The notes under the pieces were generated by a model. It saw only the letters and a list, made by a program, of their open reading frames with translations, did not search any database and was not told the origin of the DNA. Below are positions 6,165 through 13,390 of a stretch of 30,287 nt of DNA, in pieces. The translations under genes were made by a program, and so were the position numbers. This DNA is from a virus, in the IMG/VR virus record IMGVR_UViG_3300017598_000405, positions 1 through 30,287 of that record; one strand, 5' to 3'. Positions within the stretch are counted from its first letter, which is position 1, and every line of letters begins with the position of its first letter.

Positions 6165-7941
6165 AGCGATTGACGATAGTGAAGTAGCATGGGGGCAAGG
6201 TGTTGAAAATGTGTTACTTGTTGCGCCCACTGGTGCAGGAAAGACATTCATTAAAGCTTTCATGGCACAACGCTTTTTTAATCGTCATGAACCAGTAGTG
6301 ATATTTGCTCACCGTGATGTGTTGCTCAGTCAAATTAGTATGTCGTTAGCCAAGATTGGTTTGCATCACACCTTCATCTGTTCAGATTCAACAGAGCGTG
6401 AAATTAAAAACGCTCATGTTACTGAGTTTGGTCGTTGTTATGTTGTCGATGATTCACCTGTAATGATTGCCTCAGTGTTGACATGGGTTAACCGTGATTT
6501 AACGCATATAGCACCAATGATTAAATGTTGGATGCTTGATGAAGCGCATCACTTAACCGTGGGTACATCTTGGCATGAGTGCATTAAGCCACTAGTCAAC
6601 GCTAAAGGGTTAGGGGTAACAGCTACACCACTAAGAGCAGACCGCAAAGGTTTAGGGCGTAAGAATGAAGTCAAAATGAAGAAAGGTTTGGTTTATGATG
6701 ACTTCATTGATGCTGGTTGGACTGATGAATTAATCGTTGAACATTGTCATGGTGATTTAGTTGAAGTTGGTGGTGGTTTATTCGATGAAATGGTACTTGC
6801 TCCAACAATGGGTGAACTCATTGAAATGGGTTCGTTATCACCTTATCGAATTTACACTGTACCAAGTCAACTTGATTTAACTGATGTAAATGTTACCAGT
6901 GGTGGTGATTACAATCAGAAAAAATTAGCTGCTGCTTCTGATACTGCTGATATTACAGGTGATGCAGTAGAGCATTACAAACGACTTGCTTATGGTCAGC
7001 AAGCAATTACGTTCTGTGTGACCATCGACCACGCTAAACACGTTACTAAAGAGTTCAATGATGCTGGTATAAATTCTTTCATGTTATCAAGTAAAACCAA
7101 GCTTCGCATTCGCCAGAAAAAAGAAAAGGAATTCAGAGCAGGTAGAATAACTAACTTGATCAATGTTGATTTGTTCGGAGAAGGGTACGATGTACCAAAT
7201 TGTTCAGTTGTAATAATGCTTAGAAAAACCATGAGTTATGGTTTATTCATGCAGCAATTTGGGCGAATGTTACGACCTGCTGACGGAAAGGAATACGGTA
7301 TCTTATTAGACCACGTTGGTAATGTTGCAGAGCATTGTATCTATGGTGCGCCTCACGATAGCCCTGAATGGTCGTTAGAACCACCTAAAAAGAAAAAGAA
7401 AACTACCAGTACAGAAAAAGATTCTATCTCACGCACCTGTCCTGAGTGCTTTGGTTTCTACTTACCTAAATCTAATGCACCTACATCTTTTGTTTGCCCT
7501 TACTGTGATCATGCTGAAACTGAATCAGAAATTAACACAGCGATGCGTGAAATCCAAGTACGTGAGGGAACATTAGTTGAATATGACAATAGTTACTTGA
7601 ATGGGATACTCAAGGAAATTGAAAAAACTGACCGACCTGTTGAACGATTAAAGCAAGAATTGTATGGCGCACCTGATGTTGTCAAGCACAGTGCAGCAAA
7701 ACGTCATCTAGCGAAGCAAGAAGCACAACGGCAACTAAGAGGGTGGGTTGGTTCTTGGTGTGAACATATCGCCATACAGAAGCATTTAGACGTTGAAACA
7801 ACTCAAGGTGAATTTGCAAGAGTGTTTGGTGTTGATGTTTGGAAAGCGCAAACCTTGCCTGAACGTCAAGCATTGGATTTACTTGATAAAATAAAGAACA
7901 ACTGGTCAGACCACATAACAATAAATAGTGTGATATCTTAA
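6130..7941 (+). CDS. SF2 DEAH-box DNA helicase with C-terminal zinc ribbon
   Basis: 603 residues, ATG 6130 after AAGGAG at 6113-6118. Helicase motifs in order: Q-like RKYQAKAID, Walker A APTGAGKT (32-39), Ia FAHRDVLLSQ, DEAH (137-140), III VTATPLRAD, V FGEGYDVPNC, VI QQFGRMLRPADG. This is the class of phage helicases related to RecG/UvsW and type III restriction subunits, which remodel forks or recombination intermediates. Residues about 418-424 are a Lys-rich linker, followed by a four-Cys zinc ribbon (Cys437, 440, 456, 459) and a helical tail. Between the two motor lobes, GWTDELIVEHCHGD (residues 196-209) carries the WTDE motif seen in two other replication-region proteins. Probable replication or recombination helicase. 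Confidence 0.88.
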   Translation: MAIIEPRKYQAKAIDDSEVAWGQGVENVLLVAPTGAGKTFIKAFMAQRFFNRHEPVVIFAHRDVLLSQISMSLAKIGLHHTFICSDSTEREIKNAHVTEFGRCYVVDDSPVMIASVLTWVNRDLTHIAPMIKCWMLDEAHHLTVGTSWHECIKPLVNAKGLGVTATPLRADRKGLGRKNEVKMKKGLVYDDFIDAGWTDELIVEHCHGDLVEVGGGLFDEMVLAPTMGELIEMGSLSPYRIYTVPSQLDLTDVNVTSGGDYNQKKLAAASDTADITGDAVEHYKRLAYGQQAITFCVTIDHAKHVTKEFNDAGINSFMLSSKTKLRIRQKKEKEFRAGRITNLINVDLFGEGYDVPNCSVVIMLRKTMSYGLFMQQFGRMLRPADGKEYGILLDHVGNVAEHCIYGAPHDSPEWSLEPPKKKKKTTSTEKDSISRTCPECFGFYLPKSNAPTSFVCPYCDHAETESEINTAMREIQVREGTLVEYDNSYLNGILKEIEKTDRPVERLKQELYGAPDVVKHSAAKRHLAKQEAQRQLRGWVGSWCEHIAIQKHLDVETTQGEFARVFGVDVWKAQTLPERQALDLLDKIKNNWSDHITINSVIS

Positions 7942-7989
7942 TTGCGGTTTTTGGGTGAAAAATAAAAATAAACTAAAGGAATAATAATA

Positions 7990-8286
7990 ATGGTTACTGC
8001 AAATGACATTCAAATGAGAAACTTCGCCACCTTTTATAGTTTTATATTGGTTGGAGCATTAGCAACAATTGGAGCATTAGCGTTTAATGTTCATCCTGTT
8101 CAATATGAACCATTGAGTACAGACCAGCAAATAATTTTAACAAATAAATTAACCGTTAACGGTTTCAAAGTATTGTTGAAGAATGGGTGTTATGAACCTA
8201 TTGTTCAATATATCCAAACAAGCACATGGTCTGATAACTATTGTGCTGCACACTACAAACACATCAATTTAAGCGAGATAAAATAA
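7990..8286 (+). CDS. Small single-pass membrane protein
   Basis: 98 residues, ATG 7990 with TAAAGGA upstream. A hydrophobic helix spans about residues 13-34 (FATFYSFILVGALATIGALA). The rest is polar, with two cysteines (LLKNGCYEP and SDNYCAAHY) that could form a disulphide if this part is outside the membrane. No family is recognised. Its stop overlaps the next start (TAATG). Membrane proteins in phage early regions often affect host envelope or superinfection, but nothing here proves that. Confidence 0.65.
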   Translation: MVTANDIQMRNFATFYSFILVGALATIGALAFNVHPVQYEPLSTDQQIILTNKLTVNGFKVLLKNGCYEPIVQYIQTSTWSDNYCAAHYKHINLSEIK

Positions 8287-9038
8287 TGAATAATTTTAAA
8301 ATAAACATTAAAGGTTACGGTCAACTTCCATTACATGATTTCACTGAATCAGAATTGGTATTTGAAAACAAAAAACTGAACTCACTTGAACGTAGTAAAA
8401 TTTCAATGGTGTTCAATTATGGTCGGGACATAAAATGTACCATCGAGCGCAATGACAACACACCGCTAACCTTTGAAGCACAAGTTTTAGAAATGATGCG
8501 TGATGGAAAACTTACCACGTTCAAAATTCGCATGACTGAAACGACTTTTGAACAAGCACCGTCACCTAAATTCCCAGAACACTTGGTCATGGTTAAAGGT
8601 TCACCGTTTCATGATTATGCAATTGAACACATCATGACGGATGGTGAAGTTTACCATGAATGGACTGCTGCGGCTTTTTGGACTGATGAACAGTTAGTTA
8701 GAGAGGGTTACGTTAGAAGAAAAACGTTACAACTAACAGGTAAACAACATGGTAATTTAGAACAATTTAAAATATGTGGTTGGACTGATGAACTGTTAAT
8801 TAAATATGGTATTGCAGAATGGGTTGAAGATGATATAACTGTTGCTGAAATGCTGAAAGAACCTCAACGATACGTGATACAACCTGATAGCGAGTGGGAA
8901 CGATTAACGGTTGATTTTCAAGATATTCAAGATAACCTAGATTTCATGGAATTGGTTGATAAATTCTATAGTGAATTCGATTTAAAAGGTGGTCAAAACG
9001 CAGATGGTACTTGGTATTTAAAAGGTGAACGTAAATAA
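8286..9038 (+). CDS. Protein with two WTDE motifs
   Basis: 250 residues from ATG 8286; an in-frame TTG at 8241 inside the membrane-protein gene is rejected because TAATG overlap at 8284-8288 marks the real start. The N-terminal 100 residues look like a small beta-rich domain. Then come FWTDEQLVREGYV (131-143) and GWTDELLIKYGIA (165-177), two copies of a short motif also present in the DUF2815-like protein and in the helicase. The acidic C-terminus (DFQDIQDNLDFMELVDKFYS) ends with GGQNADGTWYLKGERK. No known family. Sharing a motif with replication proteins suggests a common partner. Confidence 0.65.
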   Translation: MNNFKINIKGYGQLPLHDFTESELVFENKKLNSLERSKISMVFNYGRDIKCTIERNDNTPLTFEAQVLEMMRDGKLTTFKIRMTETTFEQAPSPKFPEHLVMVKGSPFHDYAIEHIMTDGEVYHEWTAAAFWTDEQLVREGYVRRKTLQLTGKQHGNLEQFKICGWTDELLIKYGIAEWVEDDITVAEMLKEPQRYVIQPDSEWERLTVDFQDIQDNLDFMELVDKFYSEFDLKGGQNADGTWYLKGERK

Positions 9039-9043
9039 CTGGT

Positions 9044-9076
9044 AAAAAAAAAACCCTACATCAAATTGGTGTAGGG
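9044..9076 (-). terminator. Intrinsic terminator facing leftward
   Basis: Stem CCCTACA (9054-9060) with TGTAGGG (9070-9076) and a 9-base loop. On the minus strand the hairpin is followed by ten Ts (A-run at 9044-9053). On the plus strand no T-run follows. It therefore best fits stopping transcription coming from the right, antisense to the early operon. Confidence 0.6.
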
Positions 9077-9127
9077 CTATCAACATCAACAACCAGCAAG
9101 TATGTCAAGGGAGAATTGGAGGATATT

Positions 9128-9526
9128 ATGGGTAATAAAAATTGTCAAGTAAAACATTTAGTTGAATATGCTGTAAAAGAAAACTGCGTTATTTCAGTAT
9201 GGGATGGTGGGCAATGGTTAATCACTAGGTCACAAGTCACTGATGACCTACTTGCTGCTTGTGAATATGACAAACAAGTGCTAACACTTTTCATCACATG
9301 TAACGGTCATCAAAAAGGTAAAGTTCAGATTGGTCACGATGGTTTGATGTTTGATTACAACGTTAGCAATTGGTTAGATGATTGGTTCAAAGAATGGGGT
9401 AAAACACTCACTAAGTTCGACTACACGTGTTACCAGTGTGACAAACCTACGAACTGGTTAGCACCTGACTCACGTTGTGGTGATTGTACCCGTTATACAG
9501 TTGAAGAAATTAGAGGTGAAGTGTGA
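9128..9526 (+). CDS. Zinc-ribbon phage protein
   Basis: 132 residues. ATG 9128 has an excellent GGAGGA ribosome-binding site at 9118-9123; the TTG at 9116 overlaps that site and is rejected. The C-terminal third contains CYQCDKPTNWLAPDSRCGDC, a four-Cys zinc ribbon. The N-terminal part has strands rich in Trp and Tyr (ISVWDGGQWLITRSQVTDD). It lies directly before the DNA polymerase and overlaps its GTG start, so both are probably made together. A polymerase or nucleic-acid accessory role is plausible but unproven. Confidence 0.65.
   Translation: MGNKNCQVKHLVEYAVKENCVISVWDGGQWLITRSQVTDDLLAACEYDKQVLTLFITCNGHQKGKVQIGHDGLMFDYNVSNWLDDWFKEWGKTLTKFDYTCYQCDKPTNWLAPDSRCGDCTRYTVEEIRGEV
9236..9247. promoter_or_regulatory. 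GTCACTGATGAC, semi-palindrome inside a gene
   Basis: Exact reverse complement of the site at 3894-3905, so it fits the GTCANCAKTGAC consensus. It lies within codons of the zinc-ribbon gene (QVTDDL), which may fully explain it. Listed because of the identity with the leader site. Confidence 0.3.
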
Positions 9527-11616
9527 CAAAAACTAAAATTCCAGCAATGACCAACATTCAAGTTTACGATGAAGAATGTTACCCGAACATTTGGACAAAC
9601 ATGCTGCTCAGTGTAGCAACAGGTGAATGGTTTTTCTTTGAAGTATCTGACAGGGTAAACCAGATTAATGAATTCCGTGAAGCAATGCGCCACTGGAACT
9701 TCCACAACTACACACAAGTCGGTTTTAATAACATAGGGTACGATTACCCTGTTGTACATGCTATTATGACGGATATGAGCATTACAAGCGCTGCTGACAT
9801 ATTCGCTGTTTCCAAACGCATCATTGATACTGATTGGAACGATAGATTTACTAACCGTATACCTGAATGGAAACACATTGTGAACCAAATAGATTTATTT
9901 CTGGTTCATCATTTCGACAACCAAGCAAAGTCCGTGAAACTTAAAATCCTTGAATTCATTATGCGAATGGATGACATTGAAGATTTACCATTTGAACCAG
10001 AAACCTTTCTAACACATGAACAAATGGACGTACTAATTGCATACCAAAAGCATGATGTTAACGCTACCTATGAATTTTATGTAGAGTCAATTGACTTATT
10101 ACAATTCCGTTCAACACTGTCACATGAACATAACATGAACTATATGAACCATAATGACGGTAAAATCGGTGAAGCATTTTTCGTTAGGGGTTTAAATGAT
10201 GCAGGTATACAAACTAAAAACGTAGCAAAAAGTTACCGTGATTACATTGATATTAACGAAATTATTTTCTCCTATGTTAGATTTGACCACCCTGAGTTTA
10301 ATCGCATACTAGAACAAATGCGTACAGAACGAATCTATGAAACTAAAGGTGCAAATAGTTGGTCAGCCGTTATTGATGGGTTTAGTTACGATATCGGTCT
10401 TGGTGGTATTCATGCCAGTATCAAAGGTGAAACATTACGTGAAGATGATGAATTTGAAATATTAGACTTGGATTTTGCGTCATGGTATCCACACCTATCA
10501 TTTAATCACAATGTTTACCCTGAACATTTAACTGCTGCATTTTGTCCTGTGTATAAAAACTTATACGGTGAACGTAAAGCAATCAAGCAAGAAATGAAAA
10601 AGTTTGATAAAGATAGCGCTGAATACAAACGACTTGATGATAAACAAGCTGGACTCAAACTTAGCCTTAATACAGCTTACGGTAACAGTAACAGTGAGTA
10701 CAGTATTTTTTATGATCCAAAATTCACCATGACCATCACCATCAACGGTCAATTAATTCTGTGCATGTTAGCTGACCAGTTAATCAAGATACCACAATTA
10801 AGAATGATTCAATGTAACACTGATGGTTTAACTATCCGCTACCCACGCAAGTATAAAAATCAAGTGTTGGCAATTTGGAAATGGATAGAACAAGTAACAG
10901 GTATTGAACTAGAAGGTGTTCCATACTCACTAATGGCAATACGAGATGTTAATAATTATATTGCTGTAGCTGTACCAGAAGATGACGGTTACGTGAGTGT
11001 AAAACGTAAAGGTGATTACAATTTTGTTGGGTTAGAATGGCATAAAGACCACGGTGCATTAGTGGTTCAAAAAGCAGCATCAGCAGCAATACTTGAAGGT
11101 AAGAACATTCGTGAATTTATTATGAACCACGATGACATATTTGATTTCTTCAAAGTTGTTAAAGCGAACAGAGGTACAACGCTGGTCACTCAAGAACCTG
11201 TACTATGGGATGGTCATTTAGTTACACCAAACGCCACTACGGGTAAATTGCAAGCGATCACTCGTTATTATGTTAGCAATAATGGTTGTAAGCTTGTTAA
11301 GCAAATGCCACCGTTAAAGCGCAAAGCTGGTAATAACATTGAAATGACTATGATTAATTATCAAGGTCGTAAAGCACATGGTGGGCTGAATAAAAATCTG
11401 AAAGTTAAAACACTGCATGAATATAATTCAGCTTGTGCTTTGAATTATCGAATTAAAAAAGGTGGAACGTTTACGCACAGTGCTTTACGTGAAACAGGTG
11501 TTGAAAAAGATTGGTTGATAACCCCAATCAACAACATCACAAGTGAAACAACGTATGACATTAACTATGACTACTATATTAAAGAAGCTGAAAAATTAGT
11601 AAACAAAGTTATCTGA
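9523..11616 (+). CDS. Family B DNA polymerase with 3'-5' exonuclease
   Basis: 697 residues. GTG 9523 is chosen because AGAGG lies 7 bases upstream and it overlaps the previous stop. Exonuclease motifs: Exo I VYDEECYP (Asp16, Glu18), Exo II GFNNIGYDYPV (Asn70, Asp74), Exo III YQKHDVNATY (Tyr174, Asp178). Polymerase motifs: A DFASWYPHL (Asp317), B KLSLNTAYGNSNS (Lys379, Asn383, Tyr386, Gly387), C CNTDGLTI (Asn432, Asp434). Motif C has Asn where the usual DTD has its first Asp; the catalytic second Asp is kept. The enzyme is shorter than T4-type polymerases and would replicate the phage genome with the helicase, the DUF2815 protein and the nuclease. It is the last gene before a terminator. Confidence 0.88.
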   Translation: MTKTKIPAMTNIQVYDEECYPNIWTNMLLSVATGEWFFFEVSDRVNQINEFREAMRHWNFHNYTQVGFNNIGYDYPVVHAIMTDMSITSAADIFAVSKRIIDTDWNDRFTNRIPEWKHIVNQIDLFLVHHFDNQAKSVKLKILEFIMRMDDIEDLPFEPETFLTHEQMDVLIAYQKHDVNATYEFYVESIDLLQFRSTLSHEHNMNYMNHNDGKIGEAFFVRGLNDAGIQTKNVAKSYRDYIDINEIIFSYVRFDHPEFNRILEQMRTERIYETKGANSWSAVIDGFSYDIGLGGIHASIKGETLREDDEFEILDLDFASWYPHLSFNHNVYPEHLTAAFCPVYKNLYGERKAIKQEMKKFDKDSAEYKRLDDKQAGLKLSLNTAYGNSNSEYSIFYDPKFTMTITINGQLILCMLADQLIKIPQLRMIQCNTDGLTIRYPRKYKNQVLAIWKWIEQVTGIELEGVPYSLMAIRDVNNYIAVAVPEDDGYVSVKRKGDYNFVGLEWHKDHGALVVQKAASAAILEGKNIREFIMNHDDIFDFFKVVKANRGTTLVTQEPVLWDGHLVTPNATTGKLQAITRYYVSNNGCKLVKQMPPLKRKAGNNIEMTMINYQGRKAHGGLNKNLKVKTLHEYNSACALNYRIKKGGTFTHSALRETGVEKDWLITPINNITSETTYDINYDYYIKEAEKLVNKVI

Positions 11617-11618
11617 TG

Positions 11619-11642
11619 AAAGGGCGATTAAGCCCTTTTTTT
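11619..11642 (+). terminator. Intrinsic terminator of the early operon
   Basis: AAAGGGC (11619-11625), loop GATTAA, GCCCTTT (11632-11638), ending in a run of Ts to 11642, just after the polymerase stop. It separates the rightward early operon from the convergent late genes. No T-run follows on the minus strand, so it mainly works rightward. Confidence 0.85.
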
Positions 11643-11643
11643 A

Positions 11644-12027
11644 TTAGCCATTATATTCCTCAGTTTCATCTTCTAACACAATACCTTCATTGACTACGGG
11701 TTCAGGATTTTCAAAAATATCACTTAACACACCTCTACGTTGCTTAATGTCAACCATGAAATTCTCCTTGCGGTCACTCATTACGTCAGGACTCGTTATA
11801 AGCGCTTTTATATCCCACACTATAGGTTGTTCAATTGTGGTGTCAAAGTCTCGCATAGTAGCTATAACTTTACCCTGATGCGTTATCTTGAACCAGTCAT
11901 CGTAAATATGTAATTCAACACCTGAAAGTTTGTCTATAATGTGTTCGTCATCATTAACCACATACCTTTCCAAACCTTCTGCTAAACCTTTCTTGATAAA
12001 ATTTAATACACTTGCAATATTTAACAT
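11644..12027 (-). CDS. Hypothetical late protein (127 aa)
   Basis: 127 residues from ATG 12027 (MLNIASVLNFIKKGLAEGLE), with GGGGA upstream at good spacing. A longer form from ATG 12072 (142 aa) is possible, because that ATG overlaps the stop of the frame-shifted upstream product (TAATG), but the extra 15 codons would lie over a GC-rich hairpin. The protein is soluble, with a strand-rich middle (VELHIYDDWFKITHQGKVIA) and an acidic C-terminus (EGIVLEDETEEYNG). No family is recognised. It is the last gene of the late leftward run. Confidence 0.6.
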   Translation of the reverse strand: MLNIASVLNFIKKGLAEGLERYVVNDDEHIIDKLSGVELHIYDDWFKITHQGKVIATMRDFDTTIEQPIVWDIKALITSPDVMSDRKENFMVDIKQRRGVLSDIFENPEPVVNEGIVLEDETEEYNG

Positions 12028-12047
12028 AACTTTCCCCATAAAAGGAA

Positions 12048-12069
12048 GGGAGCAAAAGCCCCCTTTTTT
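12048..12069. terminator. GC-rich hairpin, possible terminator
   Basis: GGGAGC (12048-12053), loop AAAA, GCCCCC (12058-12063). On the minus strand the stem closes completely, with one G-T wobble, and is followed by TTCCTTTT; on the plus strand there is one A-C mismatch and a T6 run. It lies between two leftward genes and could attenuate late transcription or separate two messages. Confidence 0.4.
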
Positions 12070-12071
12070 CA

Positions 12072-12155
12072 TTAACCAAGACTAAAGAAACCTTTCTGCT
12101 TTTTGGATTGTGGTGCTTTCTCAACCTTCACAGGTTTTTCAGCAACCGTTACCCG
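12072..12155 (-). CDS. Frame -1 extension of the CCC-motif protein
   Basis: 27 codons in the -1 frame relative to the upstream gene, entered at the heptamer GGGAAAC (12161-12155). The peptide is Lys-rich and ends GFFSLG, with codon use like its neighbours. It has no ATG of its own. The frame is closed upstream by a TGA about ten codons before the heptamer, so it is hard to express except by frameshifting. The extended product would be about 204 residues instead of 178. Its stop overlaps an ATG at 12072. Confidence 0.55.
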   Translation of the reverse strand, partial: RVTVAEKPVKVEKAPQSKKQKGFFSLG

Positions 12156-12685
12156 TTTCCCCGTCCACCATGACCATGACCACCACGTTCAACTAATAAA
12201 GCATCCAACTTAGCGTTTTGTGATGCGTTAGCTATTGCATCAGCTACACGTACATCACTTGCTTGGTTTGCTAGAATTTGAGCTAAACCAGCATCAGTTT
12301 TCGCTTGATTCTGCACAGCTAACAACTTCGCTTCACAACAACACTTTGCCGCTTCACGTGCGTTTGCATTTTGCTCACGACTTAGCATGTTAACTTCTTG
12401 GGCGAAGAATTGTGTTTGGTCAGAAATTTTATCGTTAACGCGATCAAAACTAGTATTGGTTTGTAATGTGCGAAGTGTGTCACGATTTCGGTCTGCGTTG
12501 TCATCAATCTTCTGTGCTAAGAAATCATGACCTTGTGTGTTTAACTTTGAATTTGCATTAATGCGTACTGCATTACTCCCGTCATTGGCAAACTCTCTAC
12601 CATACCCACCACTTGCACCATAAGGTGTTGCAAAGTTTAACCCACGATTTGCTATTACTGCATCTGCTATGCTTGCGTTTTCCAT
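12149..12685 (-). CDS. CCC-motif late phage protein
   Basis: 178 residues from ATG 12685, with AGGTGG upstream; a GTG at 12697 is in frame but overlaps that site. N-terminus MENASIADAVIANRGLNF, a Gly/Asn-rich region, a long helical middle (FDRVNDKISDQTQFFAQEVN), then EAAKCCCEAKLLAVQNQAKT, a Cys-triplet helix seen in phage structural or morphogenesis proteins of unknown function, and a Gly-rich tail (GGHGHGGRGNG). The tail codons contain a perfect -1 slippery heptamer, so a minor longer form is expected. The gene lies in the late module between the moron and the last leftward gene. Probably a minor virion protein. Confidence 0.65.
   Translation of the reverse strand: MENASIADAVIANRGLNFATPYGASGGYGREFANDGSNAVRINANSKLNTQGHDFLAQKIDDNADRNRDTLRTLQTNTSFDRVNDKISDQTQFFAQEVNMLSREQNANAREAAKCCCEAKLLAVQNQAKTDAGLAQILANQASDVRVADAIANASQNAKLDALLVERGGHGHGGRGNG
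12155..12161 (-). other. Candidate programmed -1 frameshift site (GGGAAAC)
   Basis: In the zero frame the bases read G GGA AAC, exactly the X XXY YYZ phase, one codon before the stop TAA (12151-12149). Lambda tail genes G-T use the closely related GGGAAAG. Downstream only a weak GGTT/AACC stem (12147-12144 with 12136-12133) is seen as a stimulator. Confidence 0.6.
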
Positions 12686-12715
12686 AATGATACCCACCTG
12701 TATAAAAAATGAACA

Positions 12716-12727
12716 GTCAACATTGAC
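12716..12727. promoter_or_regulatory. Candidate operator GTCAACATTGAC over the moron -35 box
   Basis: Fits GTCANCAKTGAC with 5-bp arms GTCAA/TTGAC. Its right arm supplies TTGAC of the -35 box at 12723-12728, so a protein bound here would block the promoter. Confidence 0.55.
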
Positions 12728-12750
12728 ATAGGTAGGTATAGGTGTATAAA
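12723..12750 (+). promoter_or_regulatory. Strong sigma70-type promoter of the rightward small gene
   Basis: TTGACA (12723-12728, 6/6), a 16-base spacer, TATAAA (12745-12750, 5/6). The predicted start is near 12757, 20 bases before the ATG. It is the best promoter in the window and faces against the surrounding late genes. Confidence 0.8.
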
Positions 12751-12776
12751 TAAAGGAATAAAAGGAGGTTGTTGAT

Positions 12777-12944
12777 ATGTTACACCGACACGTTACAGCA
12801 AAGGGTACATGTACATATTGTAATGCTAAATTAAGGAAATGTGAGGAATGTGAGGAATGGTTTCACGCTACCAATTCCTTGCATGTCACCTGTTCACCAA
12901 AATGCAGAACTAGAAGATGTAGAGCAAGGAAAGGTAGTAAATAA
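12777..12944 (+). CDS. 55-aa Cys-rich zinc-finger protein (moron-like)
   Basis: Short rightward gene inside a leftward block. Ribosome-binding site AAGGAGGT (12762-12769) with 7-base spacing is near perfect, and a consensus promoter precedes it. The product contains CTYC (12-15), CEEC (22-25), His30 and His35, and VTCSPKCRTRRCRARKG (Cys39, 43, 48), enough ligands for one or two zinc ions. The CSPKCRxRRxRxR end resembles small zinc proteins with a CSxxCRxRxxR motif. The tail is strongly basic, so nucleic-acid binding is likely. A self-standing promoter, opposite orientation and no partner fit the definition of a moron: a gene expressed independently, perhaps in the prophage state. The stop lies one base from the end of the convergent holin gene. 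Confidence 0.8.
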   Translation: MLHRHVTAKGTCTYCNAKLRKCEECEEWFHATNSLHVTCSPKCRTRRCRARKGSK

Positions 12945-12945
12945 G

Positions 12946-13380
12946 TTATTTTTTATTAGCCATCATATCCCGACCATGCAAGACAATTTCTTTACCAAAA
13001 TAAAAGGTGATAATGGTTAGCATGATATACCCAAGCTGAAAAGCTGACGCCAACCCTATAATGCTCTCAATGGTTTTAGATACTTTTATACCAGTAAAGA
13101 ACCCGTACACAGCTAAAAATACACATATTTGAAACGTGAATATGAAATTTAAACCAAAAGCCATTGCACAATATCTACGCGCTAAATTTTGCCCTTGTGT
13201 TGCATTAGCCCATTTGATTTTAAGGTCTAACAGCTTTATTTTAGCATTGGATTTTTCTTCATCCGTGTGGAATGATTCATCAATAAATTCACCAATTCCA
13301 CCAACCATGTCTAGCGTTTTTTCTTGATTACCACCAAACAACGATCTAATTCCACTACCTACACTTGACAAAAAACTCAT
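12946..13380 (-). CDS. Holin-like protein (3TM holin family type)
   Basis: 144 residues, ATG 13380 after AAGGA. An amphipathic N-terminus (MSFLSSVGSGIRSLFGG) is followed by a charged region with FHTDEEKSNAKIKLLDLK, typical of Holin_3TMs proteins, then hydrophobic spans at about 71-97 (YCAMAFGLNFIFTFQICVFL and following residues) and 106-126 (SIIGLASAFQLGYIMLTIIT). The charged tail is HGRDMMANKK. Such proteins form the inner-membrane lesion that lets lysin out. No endolysin is visible nearby, so its partner must lie outside the window. The neighbours DUF1353 and a coiled-coil membrane protein complete a lysis-like cassette. Confidence 0.7.
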   Translation of the reverse strand: MSFLSSVGSGIRSLFGGNQEKTLDMVGGIGEFIDESFHTDEEKSNAKIKLLDLKIKWANATQGQNLARRYCAMAFGLNFIFTFQICVFLAVYGFFTGIKVSKTIESIIGLASAFQLGYIMLTIITFYFGKEIVLHGRDMMANKK

Positions 13381-13390
13381 GATATAATCC

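Noticed and set aside
8241-8285. TTG start that would lengthen the 250-aa protein
   Set aside because: It lies in the membrane-protein gene, lacks a ribosome-binding site, and a TAATG overlap marks ATG 8286.
12692-12721. Leftward promoter before the CCC-motif gene using TTGACT and TATACA
   Set aside because: The boxes are only 10 bases apart; no other good pair is seen, so the gene probably depends on the late operon.
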